Both the position numbers and the translations under genes were made by a program. 64,000 nucleotides of DNA from CAZHAX01 sp964530325 (lineage in GTDB: Bacteria; Chloroflexota; Anaerolineae; B4-G1). The stretch covers positions 75,466 to 139,465 of the forward strand of contig CAZHAX010000006.1 in NCBI GenBank assembly GCA_964530325.1. The letters run 5' to 3'. Each line of letters starts with the position of its first letter. Positions within the stretch are counted from its first letter, which is position 1. Shown piece by piece: positions 1 through 7,410 of this stretch. The notes under the pieces were generated by a model. That model was not told where the DNA came from, did not search any database, and saw only the letters and a program-made list of their open reading frames with translations.

Positions 1-344
1 TGCACCAGACGGGCCCCACGCGAGGCGGCTGCGCGGGCGACCTGCCTGGTCCCGGCGACATTGACCCGTTCAAGCTCCTCTCGTGGGCCCGCGGCGATAG
101 CGGCGGTGTGGATCACCGCGTCTGGCTCAGCTTCGGCCAGCAGCTTGGCCACCTGCGACGCCTGGCGCAGGTCGAGCCGCCGCCAGGTGACTGCCGGCTC
201 GCCTGGATCGCCGTCTAGGTAGGTGGCGGTGACGTCCCAGCTGGCCCGGGCCAGGCTGGCCACGCAGCTTCCGAGCGTGCCGCTCCCGCCGGTCACCAGG
301 AGCCGGGGCCGCCCGGTCTTTGCTGCCACGCTGCTGTTCTTCAC
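1..344 (-). CDS. NAD-dependent epimerase / dTDP-4-dehydrorhamnose reductase-like protein (partial, runs off left edge)
   Basis: Only the N-terminal ~115 residues lie in the window; the 3' part is beyond base 1. After a short basic start comes a beta-strand and the Rossmann motif VTGGSGTLG, the NAD(P)-binding GxxGxxG of extended short-chain dehydrogenases. It is followed by the DLR/D-A-V-I-H-TAA segments typical of RmlD/epimerase-like proteins (LAEAEPDAVIHTAAIA). Such enzymes epimerise or reduce nucleotide sugars, but the substrate cannot be judged from this fragment. The GTG at 344 is the first in-frame start; a second GTG at 329 is possible. A TATACT box (354-359, minus strand) lies only about 10 bases upstream, so the transcript may be nearly leaderless. 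It is divergent from the NifS-like gene. Confidence 0.75.
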   Translation of the reverse strand, partial: MKNSSVAAKTGRPRLLVTGGSGTLGSCVASLARASWDVTATYLDGDPGEPAVTWRRLDLRQASQVAKLLAEAEPDAVIHTAAIAAGPREELERVNVAGTRQVARAAASRGARLV

Positions 345-427
345 GCTGGCGCCAGTATACCACATGCGAAGGCGCTGATATAGCCCTGGGAAGGACCATG
401 TCTCGCCGTGGATTTAGCAGACGGGGA

Positions 428-456
428 TTGACTTTATTATTCAGGTGGTGTATAAT
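428..456 (+). promoter_or_regulatory. sigma70-type promoter of the sulfur island
   Basis: TTGACT (428-433), 17-bp spacer, TATAAT (451-456). It lies about 65 bases upstream of the GTG at 521 and is the only strong promoter before the first plus-strand operon. Confidence 0.7.
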
Positions 457-520
457 GCCTGTGTGTGGAGCGGACCGATCGCTGGGGCTGGAGAGGAGAC
501 GGTCCGGCAAGGGAGGGGCC

Positions 521-1687
521 GTGCGCGAGCAATTGGTCTACCTGGATAACGCAGCGGCCACGCGGCTGGACGAGCGCGTGCTGGAAGCTATGCGTACCTA
601 CCTCTTCGAGACCTACTCCGTGGCCACCTCCCAGTTCGGCTATTCGCTGGGCATACAGGCCCGGGACGCCTTGGAGGACGCCCGGGCGGTCGTCGCCGGC
701 CGTCTCGGCGCCAGCTCGGATGAATTGGTCTTCACCTCCGGCTCGACCGAATCGAGCAACACGGCACTCAAGGGCGTGGCGGCGGCGCTGGGCGATAAGA
801 AGGGCCGGCATATCGTCACCACTGCGATCGAGGACTTCCCCGTTCTGCAAAGCGCCAGAGCGCTAGAGAGGGACGGCTTCCGTGTAGATCGGGTCGGAGT
901 GGACGGGACCGGCCGGATCGACCTCGATGAGCTCAGGCAGGCGATCACGCCGGAGACGATACTCGTCTCGGTGCAGGCGGCCAACCAGGAGATCGGCACG
1001 CTGCAGGACCTGCAGGCCATCGCCCAGGTTACCCGCGAGAAGGATGCTCTTCTGCACAGCGATGCGACGCACAGCTTCCCCCGGGTGCCCATGGACGTGA
1101 ACGAGTTGGGGGTCGATCTGGTGTCGCTGACGGCCGGCCTGATCCACGGGCCCAAAGGGGTTGGCGCTCTGTACGTGCGCAAAGACACGCCGATCCGAAA
1201 GTGGATGGATGGCGGGTTCCAGGAGTTCGACCTGCGCGCCGGCGCCGAGAACATCCCCGGCGCCGTCGGCTTCGCCAAGGCGGTGGAGCTGGTGACGGAG
1301 GAGGAGACCGCCCGGCTGAGCAGAATGCGCGATCGGCTTATTGGGCGTTTGCTGCAGATCCCGGACACCAGATTGAACGGCCATCCCGTGCACCGGCTGC
1401 CCCACAATGCGAACATATCCTTTCGCTTCGTGGAGGGTGAGTCTCTGCTGCTGCACCTCGATCTGCGCGGCTTCGCTGTCAGCACCGGCTCGGCCTGCTT
1501 CAGCCGCTCCCTGGAGGCGAGCCACGTCATCCTGGGCATTGGCGGCAATCACGAGCAGGCCCACGGCTCGGTGCGATTCACCTTCGGCCGCTTCAACCAG
1601 GAGGGCGATGCAGACAAGGTCGCAGATGTGGTGGGAGACATCGTCGCTGAACTGCGGCGGATAAGTCCCCTTGGCAAGGAAGGATAG
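521..1687 (+). CDS. NifS/IscS-like class V aminotransferase-fold protein lacking the PLP lysine
   Basis: The 388-aa product is colinear with NifS/IscS cysteine desulfurases: LVYLDNAAATRLDERV at the N-terminus, FTSGSTESSN near 71-80, the GPKGVGALYVR block at 210-220, and the mobile-loop motif STGSAC with the sulfur-accepting Cys326. The residues that make the PLP enzyme work are changed. The SGHK motif that carries the Schiff-base lysine reads TAGL (204-207), the TEHK histidine is Asp105, and the Gln of DAAQ is His184. PLP-dependent desulfuration is therefore unlikely although the Cys loop is kept. From memory, Archaeoglobus fulgidus IscS is a known natural variant that also lacks the lysine. 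GTG at 521 is chosen because GGGAGGGG sits just before it and the protein then starts at the conserved YLDNAA. It heads an operon with an IscU-like scaffold and TusA, so a sulfur-handling or scaffold-partner role is inferred. Confidence 0.85.
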   Translation: MREQLVYLDNAAATRLDERVLEAMRTYLFETYSVATSQFGYSLGIQARDALEDARAVVAGRLGASSDELVFTSGSTESSNTALKGVAAALGDKKGRHIVTTAIEDFPVLQSARALERDGFRVDRVGVDGTGRIDLDELRQAITPETILVSVQAANQEIGTLQDLQAIAQVTREKDALLHSDATHSFPRVPMDVNELGVDLVSLTAGLIHGPKGVGALYVRKDTPIRKWMDGGFQEFDLRAGAENIPGAVGFAKAVELVTEEETARLSRMRDRLIGRLLQIPDTRLNGHPVHRLPHNANISFRFVEGESLLLHLDLRGFAVSTGSACFSRSLEASHVILGIGGNHEQAHGSVRFTFGRFNQEGDADKVADVVGDIVAELRRISPLGKEG

Positions 1688-1704
1688 CTGAAAGGAGAGC
1701 AAGC

Positions 1705-2586
1705 GTGAAGACGAAGGCAGTGGCTGTCGCAGTGGTAGTCGCTTTGGCCAGCCTGGGCTGCAGCCTGATCGAGCCGGAGGAGACGCCCACCGCAGTAGTT
1801 GCTCCAACATTCACGCCTGCAGCCGGCGATGGAGCCGGTCTGGCGAACGTGGAGAGCATCGAGATCCTGATCCTGGAATCCTTCCCGGTACAGATCCGGG
1901 TGGTGGCAAGAGGCAATCATCCGGACGGCTGCACTTCGATCGTCGATACGGACGTGACCCAGGAGGGGAATACGTTCCTGGTGGCGATCACCACCTTCAG
2001 GCCGCCGGACCAGGTTTGCACGCAGGCTCTGGTCCCCTTTGAGGAGACGATCGCTCTCGACGTGCTCGGCCTGCCGGCCGGCGCTTACACTGTGGACGTC
2101 AACGGCGTCACCGGTACCTTCGAGCTCACCCAGGACAATGTGCTGCCCCCGCAGGAGGGCTCCATCGGTGGCGTCGTGTGGCACGACGAGTGTGCCACGC
2201 CCTGGGGAGACCCTCCGGCTACACCCCCGGAAGGGTGTGTGGTGCTTCCCGACGGCGGATACCTGGCCAACGGCGTACTCGAGGCGGGAGAGCCGGGACT
2301 GGCCGGAGTCGTCGTGGCGCTTGGCGCGGGCGCCTGCCCGTCGACCGGATTGGCCACGACGACCGCTGCCGCGGACGGCTCCTACCTCTTCTCTGGGCTG
2401 AGCGCCGGCACGTACTGCGTCTCTGTCGACGCCCTGGATTCAACCAACGAGACGATCCTCATTCCCGGCGGCTGGACGAATCCGCCGGCGGAAGGCCTGG
2501 CCAGCGTGACTGTCAGCCTCGCCCCGGGCGAGGACAACCTGGGGGTGAGCTTCGGCTGGGACTTCCAGTTCCCGCCGGCGCCGTAG
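1705..2586 (+). CDS. Lipoprotein with C-terminal SdrD-B-like (prealbumin-like) domain
   Basis: A 293-aa exported lipoprotein. The N-terminus is a short basic/hydrophobic signal ending in the lipobox ASLGC, so Cys19 is the predicted lipidated residue. Residues ~45-150 form a beta-rich domain with three Cys. Residues ~155-285 look like an SdrD-B/Cna-B fold: GSIGGVVWHDE, a DGGYLANGVLEAGEPGLAGV segment (calcium-binding-like D/E/N residues), then DGSYLFSGLSAGTYCV. This fold is common in surface proteins. No enzymatic motif is visible. GTG start at 1705 with AAAGGAGAG at 1691-1699. Lying between the NifS-like and IscU-like genes on the same strand (17- and 10-base gaps), it is probably co-transcribed, but its link to sulfur chemistry is unclear. 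Confidence 0.75.
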   Translation: MKTKAVAVAVVVALASLGCSLIEPEETPTAVVAPTFTPAAGDGAGLANVESIEILILESFPVQIRVVARGNHPDGCTSIVDTDVTQEGNTFLVAITTFRPPDQVCTQALVPFEETIALDVLGLPAGAYTVDVNGVTGTFELTQDNVLPPQEGSIGGVVWHDECATPWGDPPATPPEGCVVLPDGGYLANGVLEAGEPGLAGVVVALGAGACPSTGLATTTAAADGSYLFSGLSAGTYCVSVDALDSTNETILIPGGWTNPPAEGLASVTVSLAPGEDNLGVSFGWDFQFPPAP

Positions 2587-2596
2587 GAGGTACGCG

Positions 2597-3232
2597 ATGC
2601 CACTTCCATATACTGAACTGGTGATGGAGCACTTCCGCCACCCACGCAACGTGGGGCGGATCGAGGACCCAGACGCCAAGTCCATCGAGGGCAGCCCGGC
2701 CTGCGGGGACATGGTCGCTGTCTACCTGAGCGTCGATCCGGAGACGCAGCGCATCACCGATGTCAAGTTCGAGTCGTACGGCTGTGCCTCGAACATCGCC
2801 ACCGGCTCTATCATCACCGAGTTGGCCAAGGGAAAGACGCTCGAGGAGGCGAAGAAGATCAGCTGGAAGCAGGCGGCCGACGAGTTGGGCGGGCTTCCTG
2901 CCGTGAAAGCCCACTGCTCGGTGTTGGCCGTGGACGGCCTCCGCGCCGCGATCCAGAACTACGAGGAGAAGCACGGCTTGGTCAAGGAGCGCACGCCGAC
3001 CACGATAGAGGTGCTGAAGAAACGCCTCAAGAGGGTGATGAACCCCATGGCGGGGCTGGACCTGGTTCGCACTAACCTGGTCAAAGACATCGAGCTGAAC
3101 CAGGGTGCCGTGAAGGTTGTGCTTGACCTGCCCGCCGACCATCAGTTCGCGGCGAATATCAGGGAGGAGATCGTGGAGAAGATCGAGCCCCTCTGGGACA
3201 TCGATAGCGTCAAGGTCGAGTTCACAGAGTGA
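2597..3232 (+). CDS. IscU/NifU-like Fe-S scaffold fused to a DUF59/MIP18-like domain
   Basis: Residues 1-130 are an IscU/NifU-N scaffold with all three ligand cysteines in context: C36 in PACGD (with the conserved Asp38), C63 in YGCASNIATGS and C107 in KAHCSVLA. Residues ~145-211 add a second domain resembling DUF59/MIP18 (NPMAGLDLVRTNLVKDIEL..., ending IDSVKVEFTE). The CP-type cysteine usual in DUF59 is missing; DLPADHQF stands in its place. IscU assembles 2Fe-2S/4Fe-4S clusters on the three Cys; DUF59 proteins act in cluster delivery. The fusion suggests assembly and transfer in one chain. Start ATG 2597 follows GGAGGTACG. Eight bases separate it from TusA, with the stop overlapped by the tusA ribosome site. 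Confidence 0.88.
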   Translation: MPLPYTELVMEHFRHPRNVGRIEDPDAKSIEGSPACGDMVAVYLSVDPETQRITDVKFESYGCASNIATGSIITELAKGKTLEEAKKISWKQAADELGGLPAVKAHCSVLAVDGLRAAIQNYEEKHGLVKERTPTTIEVLKKRLKRVMNPMAGLDLVRTNLVKDIELNQGAVKVVLDLPADHQFAANIREEIVEKIEPLWDIDSVKVEFTE

Positions 3233-3239
3233 GGGGGAG

Positions 3240-3461
3240 ATGACGGAGATCACAGTAGACTGCCGTGGCGAGACCTGCCCGGTGCCGCTGGTGGAATTCC
3301 GTAAGGCACTGAGGCAGGCGAGCCCTGGCGACGTTATTGAGGTCCTGGGGACGCACCCGGTTTCAAAGAAGGAGATTCCCATGGCGGCGGAGGCGCTGGG
3401 CCTGGAGCTGCTCGCCGTTGAGGGGAGCGAAACGGACTGGCGCATCCGCATCCAGGGGTAG
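3240..3461 (+). CDS. tusA: TusA-family sulfur carrier protein
   Basis: A 73-aa TusA/SirA-family protein. The hallmark CPxP motif is present (CPVPLVEF, Cys13), preceded by VDCRGE, and followed by the PGDVIEVLGTHPVSKKEIP block seen in the two-layer TusA fold. TusA carries persulfide sulfur on this Cys, for tRNA thiolation or, in sulfur oxidisers, between DsrE and Dsr/sHdr systems. ATG 3240 is set by the GAGGGGGAG site at 3231-3239, which overlaps the stop of the IscU-like gene, so the two are probably translationally coupled. No tusBCDE or mnmA lies nearby, so transfer to other partners such as the DsrE2-like protein 1 kb downstream is inferred. Confidence 0.9.
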   Translation: MTEITVDCRGETCPVPLVEFRKALRQASPGDVIEVLGTHPVSKKEIPMAAEALGLELLAVEGSETDWRIRIQG

Positions 3462-3524
3462 GGAGTCCGCAGCGGGGGCGGGCGTGTTGAGGGCATTCGG
3501 CTGCCCCGGGAGGGTAGATAGCTG

Positions 3525-4529
3525 GTGAGCAACAAAGGTCAGCCTGTTTCCGAGCAGGGCCGGCGTCCGGCGAAGGTGGCCATCGTCGGGGTGGGCAACG
3601 TCGGAGCGACCTTCGCCTACACGATGCTGCTGGAGGGGCTGGCGGGCGAGATCGTGCTCATCGACGTCGACCGCCAGCGGGCGGAGGGCGAGGCCATGGA
3701 CCTGAACCACGCCATGCCGCTCTCCAGCCCTGCCCGCATCTGCGTTGGCGACTACGAGGACTGCGCCGGCGCCGACGTAGTGGTCGTTGCCGCCGGCACG
3801 TCGCAGCGTACCGGCGAGACGCGGCTCGACCTCTTCAGGCGCAATGCGGCCATCTTCCGTGAAATCATCCCGCGCATCGCCGAGCACAACGAGAACGCCA
3901 TCCTGCTGATTGCCACGAACCCGGTCGACATCCTGAGCTACGTGGCCTGGAAAGCCTCGGGCTTCCCCGCCCAGCGGGTGATCGGCTCCGGGACCGTGCT
4001 GGACACGGCCCGTTTCCGCTACCTGTTGAGCGATTCGCTGGGCGTCGATCCGCGCAACGTCCACGCCTACGTGGTGGGCGAGCACGGTGATAGCGAAGTG
4101 CCACTGTGGAGCCTGGCCAACGTGGCCGGAATGCAGTTCGACGAATTCTGCCTCGCTCAACACTGTGTCCTGAAGGACGAAGGGCGGGCGCGCATCGCCC
4201 AGCAGACACGTGACGCGGCCTATGAGATCATAAGGCGCAAGGGCGCTACCTACTACGCCGTCGCCGTCGGCCTGATGCGGATTGTGGAGAGCATCCTGCG
4301 CGACCAGCACTCCATCATCTCCGTCTCCAGCCTGGTTCCCGGCTACTACGGCATCGAGGACGTCTACCTGAGCCTGCCCGCCGTCATAGGCCGCGAGGGA
4401 GTGGGGCGGGTTCTGGAGCCGCCGCTCAGCGACGATGAGCGGAAGGCGCTGGTCAAGTCTGCGGCCGTGCTGCGCGGCGTGCTCGACGAGCTGGAAGACG
4501 ATGAACAATCGGGACGGACAAACAGCTGA
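3525..4529 (+). CDS. ldh: L-lactate dehydrogenase (LDH/MDH superfamily)
   Basis: A 334-aa NAD-dependent 2-hydroxyacid dehydrogenase. Residues ~15-45 give the Rossmann motif VAIVGVGNVGATFAY with the acidic residue of LIDVD. The substrate-loop segment is TSQRTGETRLDLF. The Gln in front of Arg is the lactate-type choice (malate dehydrogenases carry Arg there). TNPVDILSY and the catalytic GEHGDSEVPLW are intact. It interconverts pyruvate and lactate in the cytoplasm. GTG at 3525 follows CGGGAGGG (3507-3514). It sits between tusA and the DsrE-like gene, and its 3' end overlaps that gene by 29 bases. A lactate permease is encoded 16 kb away. Malate dehydrogenase is the alternative, less likely from the Gln. 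Confidence 0.85.
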   Translation: MSNKGQPVSEQGRRPAKVAIVGVGNVGATFAYTMLLEGLAGEIVLIDVDRQRAEGEAMDLNHAMPLSSPARICVGDYEDCAGADVVVVAAGTSQRTGETRLDLFRRNAAIFREIIPRIAEHNENAILLIATNPVDILSYVAWKASGFPAQRVIGSGTVLDTARFRYLLSDSLGVDPRNVHAYVVGEHGDSEVPLWSLANVAGMQFDEFCLAQHCVLKDEGRARIAQQTRDAAYEIIRRKGATYYAVAVGLMRIVESILRDQHSIISVSSLVPGYYGIEDVYLSLPAVIGREGVGRVLEPPLSDDERKALVKSAAVLRGVLDELEDDEQSGRTNS

Positions 4530-4989
4530 ACGGCTGAGCGAGGCAAGCCAAATGGTGAAGGCAAGAGGCAGCGACGAGCGTATGACGATCATCCTCCACA
4601 GCGGGGACATGGACAAGACCTACAGCGCCCTCATCCTGGCCAACGGAGCGCTGGCAATGGGCATGAAGGCGACGATCTTCTTCACCTTCTGGGGGCTGGA
4701 GCGCCTCAAGGTGGGCGGCCTGGAGAAGGGGCCTCTTTCGAAGATGCACCTTCTCGGCCTGGGGAAATGGATGGTCAGGCAGCGTATGAAGAAGGCGAAC
4801 GTGGCATCGCTGGATAAGATGCTCGGCGACTTCAAGGAACTGGGGGGCAAGGTGCTGGCCTGCGACATGACCATGGAGATCATGGGCATCCGGCCTGAGG
4901 ACCTGCGCCGGGACCTGATTGACGACTACTGCGCGGTGGGCACATACATCCAGGAAGCGCGCCGCTCGTCGACCACTCTGTTCATATAG
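4501..4989 (+). CDS. DsrE2-like (DsrE/DsrF/DrsH superfamily) sulfur-transfer protein
   Basis: A 162-aa protein matching the DsrE2/peroxiredoxin-like branch of the DsrE superfamily: TIILHSGDMDKTYSALILANGALAMG, the FFTFWGLERL block, and a single Cys in ACDMTMEIMGI (Cys121), the position of the sulfur-binding Cys of DsrE-type proteins. A second Cys (144) is in DDYCAVG. DsrE2 proteins are commonly encoded with TusA and accept or donate persulfide sulfur. ATG 4501 lies inside the end of ldh (29-base overlap); ATG 4552 and 4582 are alternatives, the latter starting right at the fold. The neighbourhood supports a sulfur-relay role. Confidence 0.8.
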   Translation: MNNRDGQTAERLSEASQMVKARGSDERMTIILHSGDMDKTYSALILANGALAMGMKATIFFTFWGLERLKVGGLEKGPLSKMHLLGLGKWMVRQRMKKANVASLDKMLGDFKELGGKVLACDMTMEIMGIRPEDLRRDLIDDYCAVGTYIQEARRSSTTLFI

Positions 4990-5017
4990 GTGGCATCTGA
5001 CGGGAGGTCACCGTCGC

Positions 5018-5046
5018 GTAGGGGCGACCCCGTGGGTCGCCCCTAC
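5018..5046. repeat. Palindrome (13-bp arms) upstream of the P-type ATPase
   Basis: GTAGGGGCGACCC (5018-5030), 3-base loop, perfect inverted copy (5034-5046). It lies between the DsrE-like gene and the ATPase gene. The core TCGCGTAGGGGC recurs in a second palindrome at 7168-7194. It could act as a REP-like repeat or a terminator stem, but no T-run follows it. Confidence 0.7.
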
Positions 5047-5069
5047 TACCCCAGGGACGGGGTTGCGCC

Positions 5070-7067
5070 ATGCTGAGCCAGACGTACGATGCAGAAGTGC
5101 TGACCTGCGCAGGCTGTGCCGAAGGGCCGCGCGCCGACGGGGAGCGCCAGCTCTCCGCACCGCCGGGGTTCGTCCGCTTCACGCTGGCCAGGCGGGACGG
5201 GCGCCTCGCCGCCGCCGCGGCGCCGCTGGCGCTGGCCGGCCTGGCCCTCTGGCTGGCCGGCACGCCGCCCTCGGTGCACATTGCTTCTCTCGCCCTGGCG
5301 ATCGGCGTCGGCGGCCTGCCCATAGCGGTCCATGCCTGGCGGGAGATCCGGTTCCGCCGTACTCTGGGGATCAACGCCCTGATGACCATCGCCGTGGCGG
5401 GCGCGGTGGCGATCGGCGAGTGGGTCGAAGCTGCAATCGTCGTCATCCTCTTCTCGCTCGGCGAGTCGCTGGAGGCTTACGCTGCAGACAGGACGCGCAG
5501 GGCGGTGGAGAGCCTGAGCGCGATTGCCCCCAGCCGGGCCGTGAAGATGCTGCCCGGCGGGGAGATGGCCCAGGTAGCGGTGGAAGAGCTGGTGGTGGGC
5601 GACCGTGTGCTCGTTCGTCCCGGCGACCGGGTCACGGTCGACGGCATCGTCGTTTCGGGAACCAGCGAAGTCGACCAGGCGGCTATCACCGGCGAGAGCG
5701 TGCCCGTCGAGAAGAAGCCCGGCCACGAGGTCCTTGCCGGCACGGTCAACTTGAGCGGCGCTCTCGAAGTGCAGGTGACCCGTCTCGCCGCGGACAATAC
5801 GATCAGCCGTATGGTCGTGCTGGTGCAGGAGGCGCAGTCTCGCCGGGCGCCGCTGGAGCGATTCGTCGAACGCTTCGCCCGCATCTACACGCCGGCCGTC
5901 TCCGTTGCGGCGGCCCTGGTCGCCTTGCTGCCGCCGCTGCTGCTCGAGCAGCCGTTCTGGGGCTCCGACGGCTCGCTGGCCCGGGCGCTGCAGATCCTGA
6001 TCATCTCCTGTCCCTGCGCGCTGGTGATCAGCACGCCGGTGAGCGTAGTCAGCGCGCTGGCGAACGCCGCGTCACGGGGCATCCTGATCAAGGGCGGGCG
6101 CTACCTGGAAACGCTGAGCCGGGCACGGGTGTTTGCTTTCGACAAGACCGGCACGCTGACCCGGGGGCAGCCGGCGACGACCGACGTCGTGGGTGTGTGC
6201 AGCTGTGAGGCCTGCCCTGACGACTGCGGCCTGCAGCACGCCGCGGCCCTGGAGGTCGGCTCGGCCCACCCGCTGGCGAAGGCGCTCCTGGCGGAGGCGA
6301 GGCTGCGCGATGTGGAGATCCCCCGGGCCGAGAACGTCGTCCTGCTCAGCGGGCGAGGGGTCGAGGGGAGGGTGAACGGGGAGAGGACCGCTGTCGGCAG
6401 TCACGCCCATTTCGATGAGAATGTACCGCACAAAGAGGAGATCTGCCGTATTGCCAACGAGCTGGCGGACGAAGGAAAGACGGTGATTCTGGTCCACCAC
6501 TCGGACGAAGTATGCGCGGTCTTTGGCGTGGCGGACCTTACCCGCTTGACCAGCAAGCAAGTGGTCGCCGAGCTGAAGGCGCGAGGCATACGGACTGTGA
6601 TGCTGACCGGAGATAGCGCCGCCGCTGCGCGCGAGATCGGCGCGCAGGTTGGTATCGATGACGTCCGCGCCGGGTTATCTCCCGAGGACAAGGTGCGGGC
6701 CGTCGAGGCGCTGGGTAGTGAGGGGACGGTGGTGGCGATGGTCGGCGACGGCGTGAACGACGCGCCCGCGCTGGCTCGCGCCGATGTGGGCATCGCCATG
6801 GGCGGGGCCGGCTCCGCGCAGGCGATGGAGACCGCGGACGTGGTCCTCATGGGCGATGACCTGGCGCAGCTGCCGTTCGCCGTGCGATTGAGCCGCCGGG
6901 TGCGCGGGGTTGTCGGCGCCAACATCGGCCTGGCCCTGGCGGTCAAGGCAGCCGTGTTCGTCCTCGCCTCACTGGGAATGGCCACACTGTGGATGGCAGT
7001 GGTGGCGGACGTAGGGGCAACGCTGGCTGTAACGCTGAACGGGATGAGACTGCGGGGAGCGCGGTAG
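5070..7067 (+). CDS. Heavy-metal P1B-type ATPase (Zn/Cd/Pb exporter, ZntA/CadA-like)
   Basis: A 665-aa P1B ATPase. Actuator TGES near residue 207, the metal-site helix SCPCALVIS near 313, phosphorylation motif DKTGTLT near 357, and the hinge GDGVNDAPAL near 557 are all present. The last membrane segments (KAAVFVLASLGMATLWMAVVADVGATLAVTLN) follow the ZntA/CadA (P1B-2) pattern, pointing to Zn2+/Cd2+/Pb2+ export rather than copper. There is no full N-terminal HMA domain, only a ~40-residue leader with CAGC, so it is shorter than ZntA. A Cys-rich stretch (CSCEACPDDC) follows the phosphorylation loop and might bind metal. ATG 5070 after GGGACGGGG. Palindromes flank the gene on both sides. Confidence 0.9.
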   Translation: MLSQTYDAEVLTCAGCAEGPRADGERQLSAPPGFVRFTLARRDGRLAAAAAPLALAGLALWLAGTPPSVHIASLALAIGVGGLPIAVHAWREIRFRRTLGINALMTIAVAGAVAIGEWVEAAIVVILFSLGESLEAYAADRTRRAVESLSAIAPSRAVKMLPGGEMAQVAVEELVVGDRVLVRPGDRVTVDGIVVSGTSEVDQAAITGESVPVEKKPGHEVLAGTVNLSGALEVQVTRLAADNTISRMVVLVQEAQSRRAPLERFVERFARIYTPAVSVAAALVALLPPLLLEQPFWGSDGSLARALQILIISCPCALVISTPVSVVSALANAASRGILIKGGRYLETLSRARVFAFDKTGTLTRGQPATTDVVGVCSCEACPDDCGLQHAAALEVGSAHPLAKALLAEARLRDVEIPRAENVVLLSGRGVEGRVNGERTAVGSHAHFDENVPHKEEICRIANELADEGKTVILVHHSDEVCAVFGVADLTRLTSKQVVAELKARGIRTVMLTGDSAAAAREIGAQVGIDDVRAGLSPEDKVRAVEALGSEGTVVAMVGDGVNDAPALARADVGIAMGGAGSAQAMETADVVLMGDDLAQLPFAVRLSRRVRGVVGANIGLALAVKAAVFVLASLGMATLWMAVVADVGATLAVTLNGMRLRGAR

Positions 7068-7167
7068 GGGGCCGAGAAGCGGGTGGCGCCCGATCTGCAT
7101 GAGCGGACGATGATCGAGACGGAGCCCGGAACAGGTTTGCCGAACAGCCCCTCGGTAGGGCAATCGC

Positions 7168-7194
7168 GTAGGGGCCAGCATGCTGTGCCCCTAC
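7168..7194. repeat. Second copy of the GTAGGGGC palindrome, downstream of the ATPase gene
   Basis: GTAGGGGC (7168-7175) pairs with GCCCCTAC (7187-7194), and the inner CAGCA/TGCTG extends the stem with one bulge. It shares TCGCGTAGGGGC with the copy at 5018. It is in the 343-base gap (7068-7410) before clpB, which otherwise holds only the clpB promoter and leader; I see no gene there. Confidence 0.6.
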
Positions 7195-7317
7195 GGGAAT
7201 GGCGGTATCGTCGTGTATGCCCCATGGCGTCGCGCCGGCCGCCTGATGATACTTGGGGATCAGCGCCCGCACGTGCAGCGGTCGCCCTTGCTCTTGCGTT
7301 GCTCCAATACGCCGCTA

Positions 7318-7346
7318 TTGCCTATCTAATACCTCTGATCTACAAT
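7318..7346 (+). promoter_or_regulatory. clpB promoter
   Basis: TTGCCT (7318-7323), 17-bp spacer, TACAAT (7341-7346). Start of transcription would be near 7353. The leader contains a small stem (7370-7376/7381-7387) closed by a TTCG tetraloop just before the start codon region. No CIRCE element is present. Confidence 0.55.
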
Positions 7347-7410
7347 CAATATGAACCCGAGCCCGGAGGAGGCGCCTTCGGGCGTCTAACCCTGACACGG
7401 AGTAGAGAGA

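Noticed and set aside
3525..4529. Malate dehydrogenase instead of lactate dehydrogenase.
   Set aside because: The substrate loop has Gln before Arg (TSQRTGETRLDL) and GEHGDSEV, both lactate-type; the MDH Arg is absent.
4919..6208. Open frame of about 430 codons overlapping the P-type ATPase in another frame.
   Set aside because: Arg/Gly/Ala-rich, no motifs, and the ATPase frame has all catalytic motifs.
7068..7410. CIRCE or other heat-shock operator before clpB.
   Set aside because: No TTAGCACTC-N9-GAGTGCTAA or obvious inverted repeat in the promoter.
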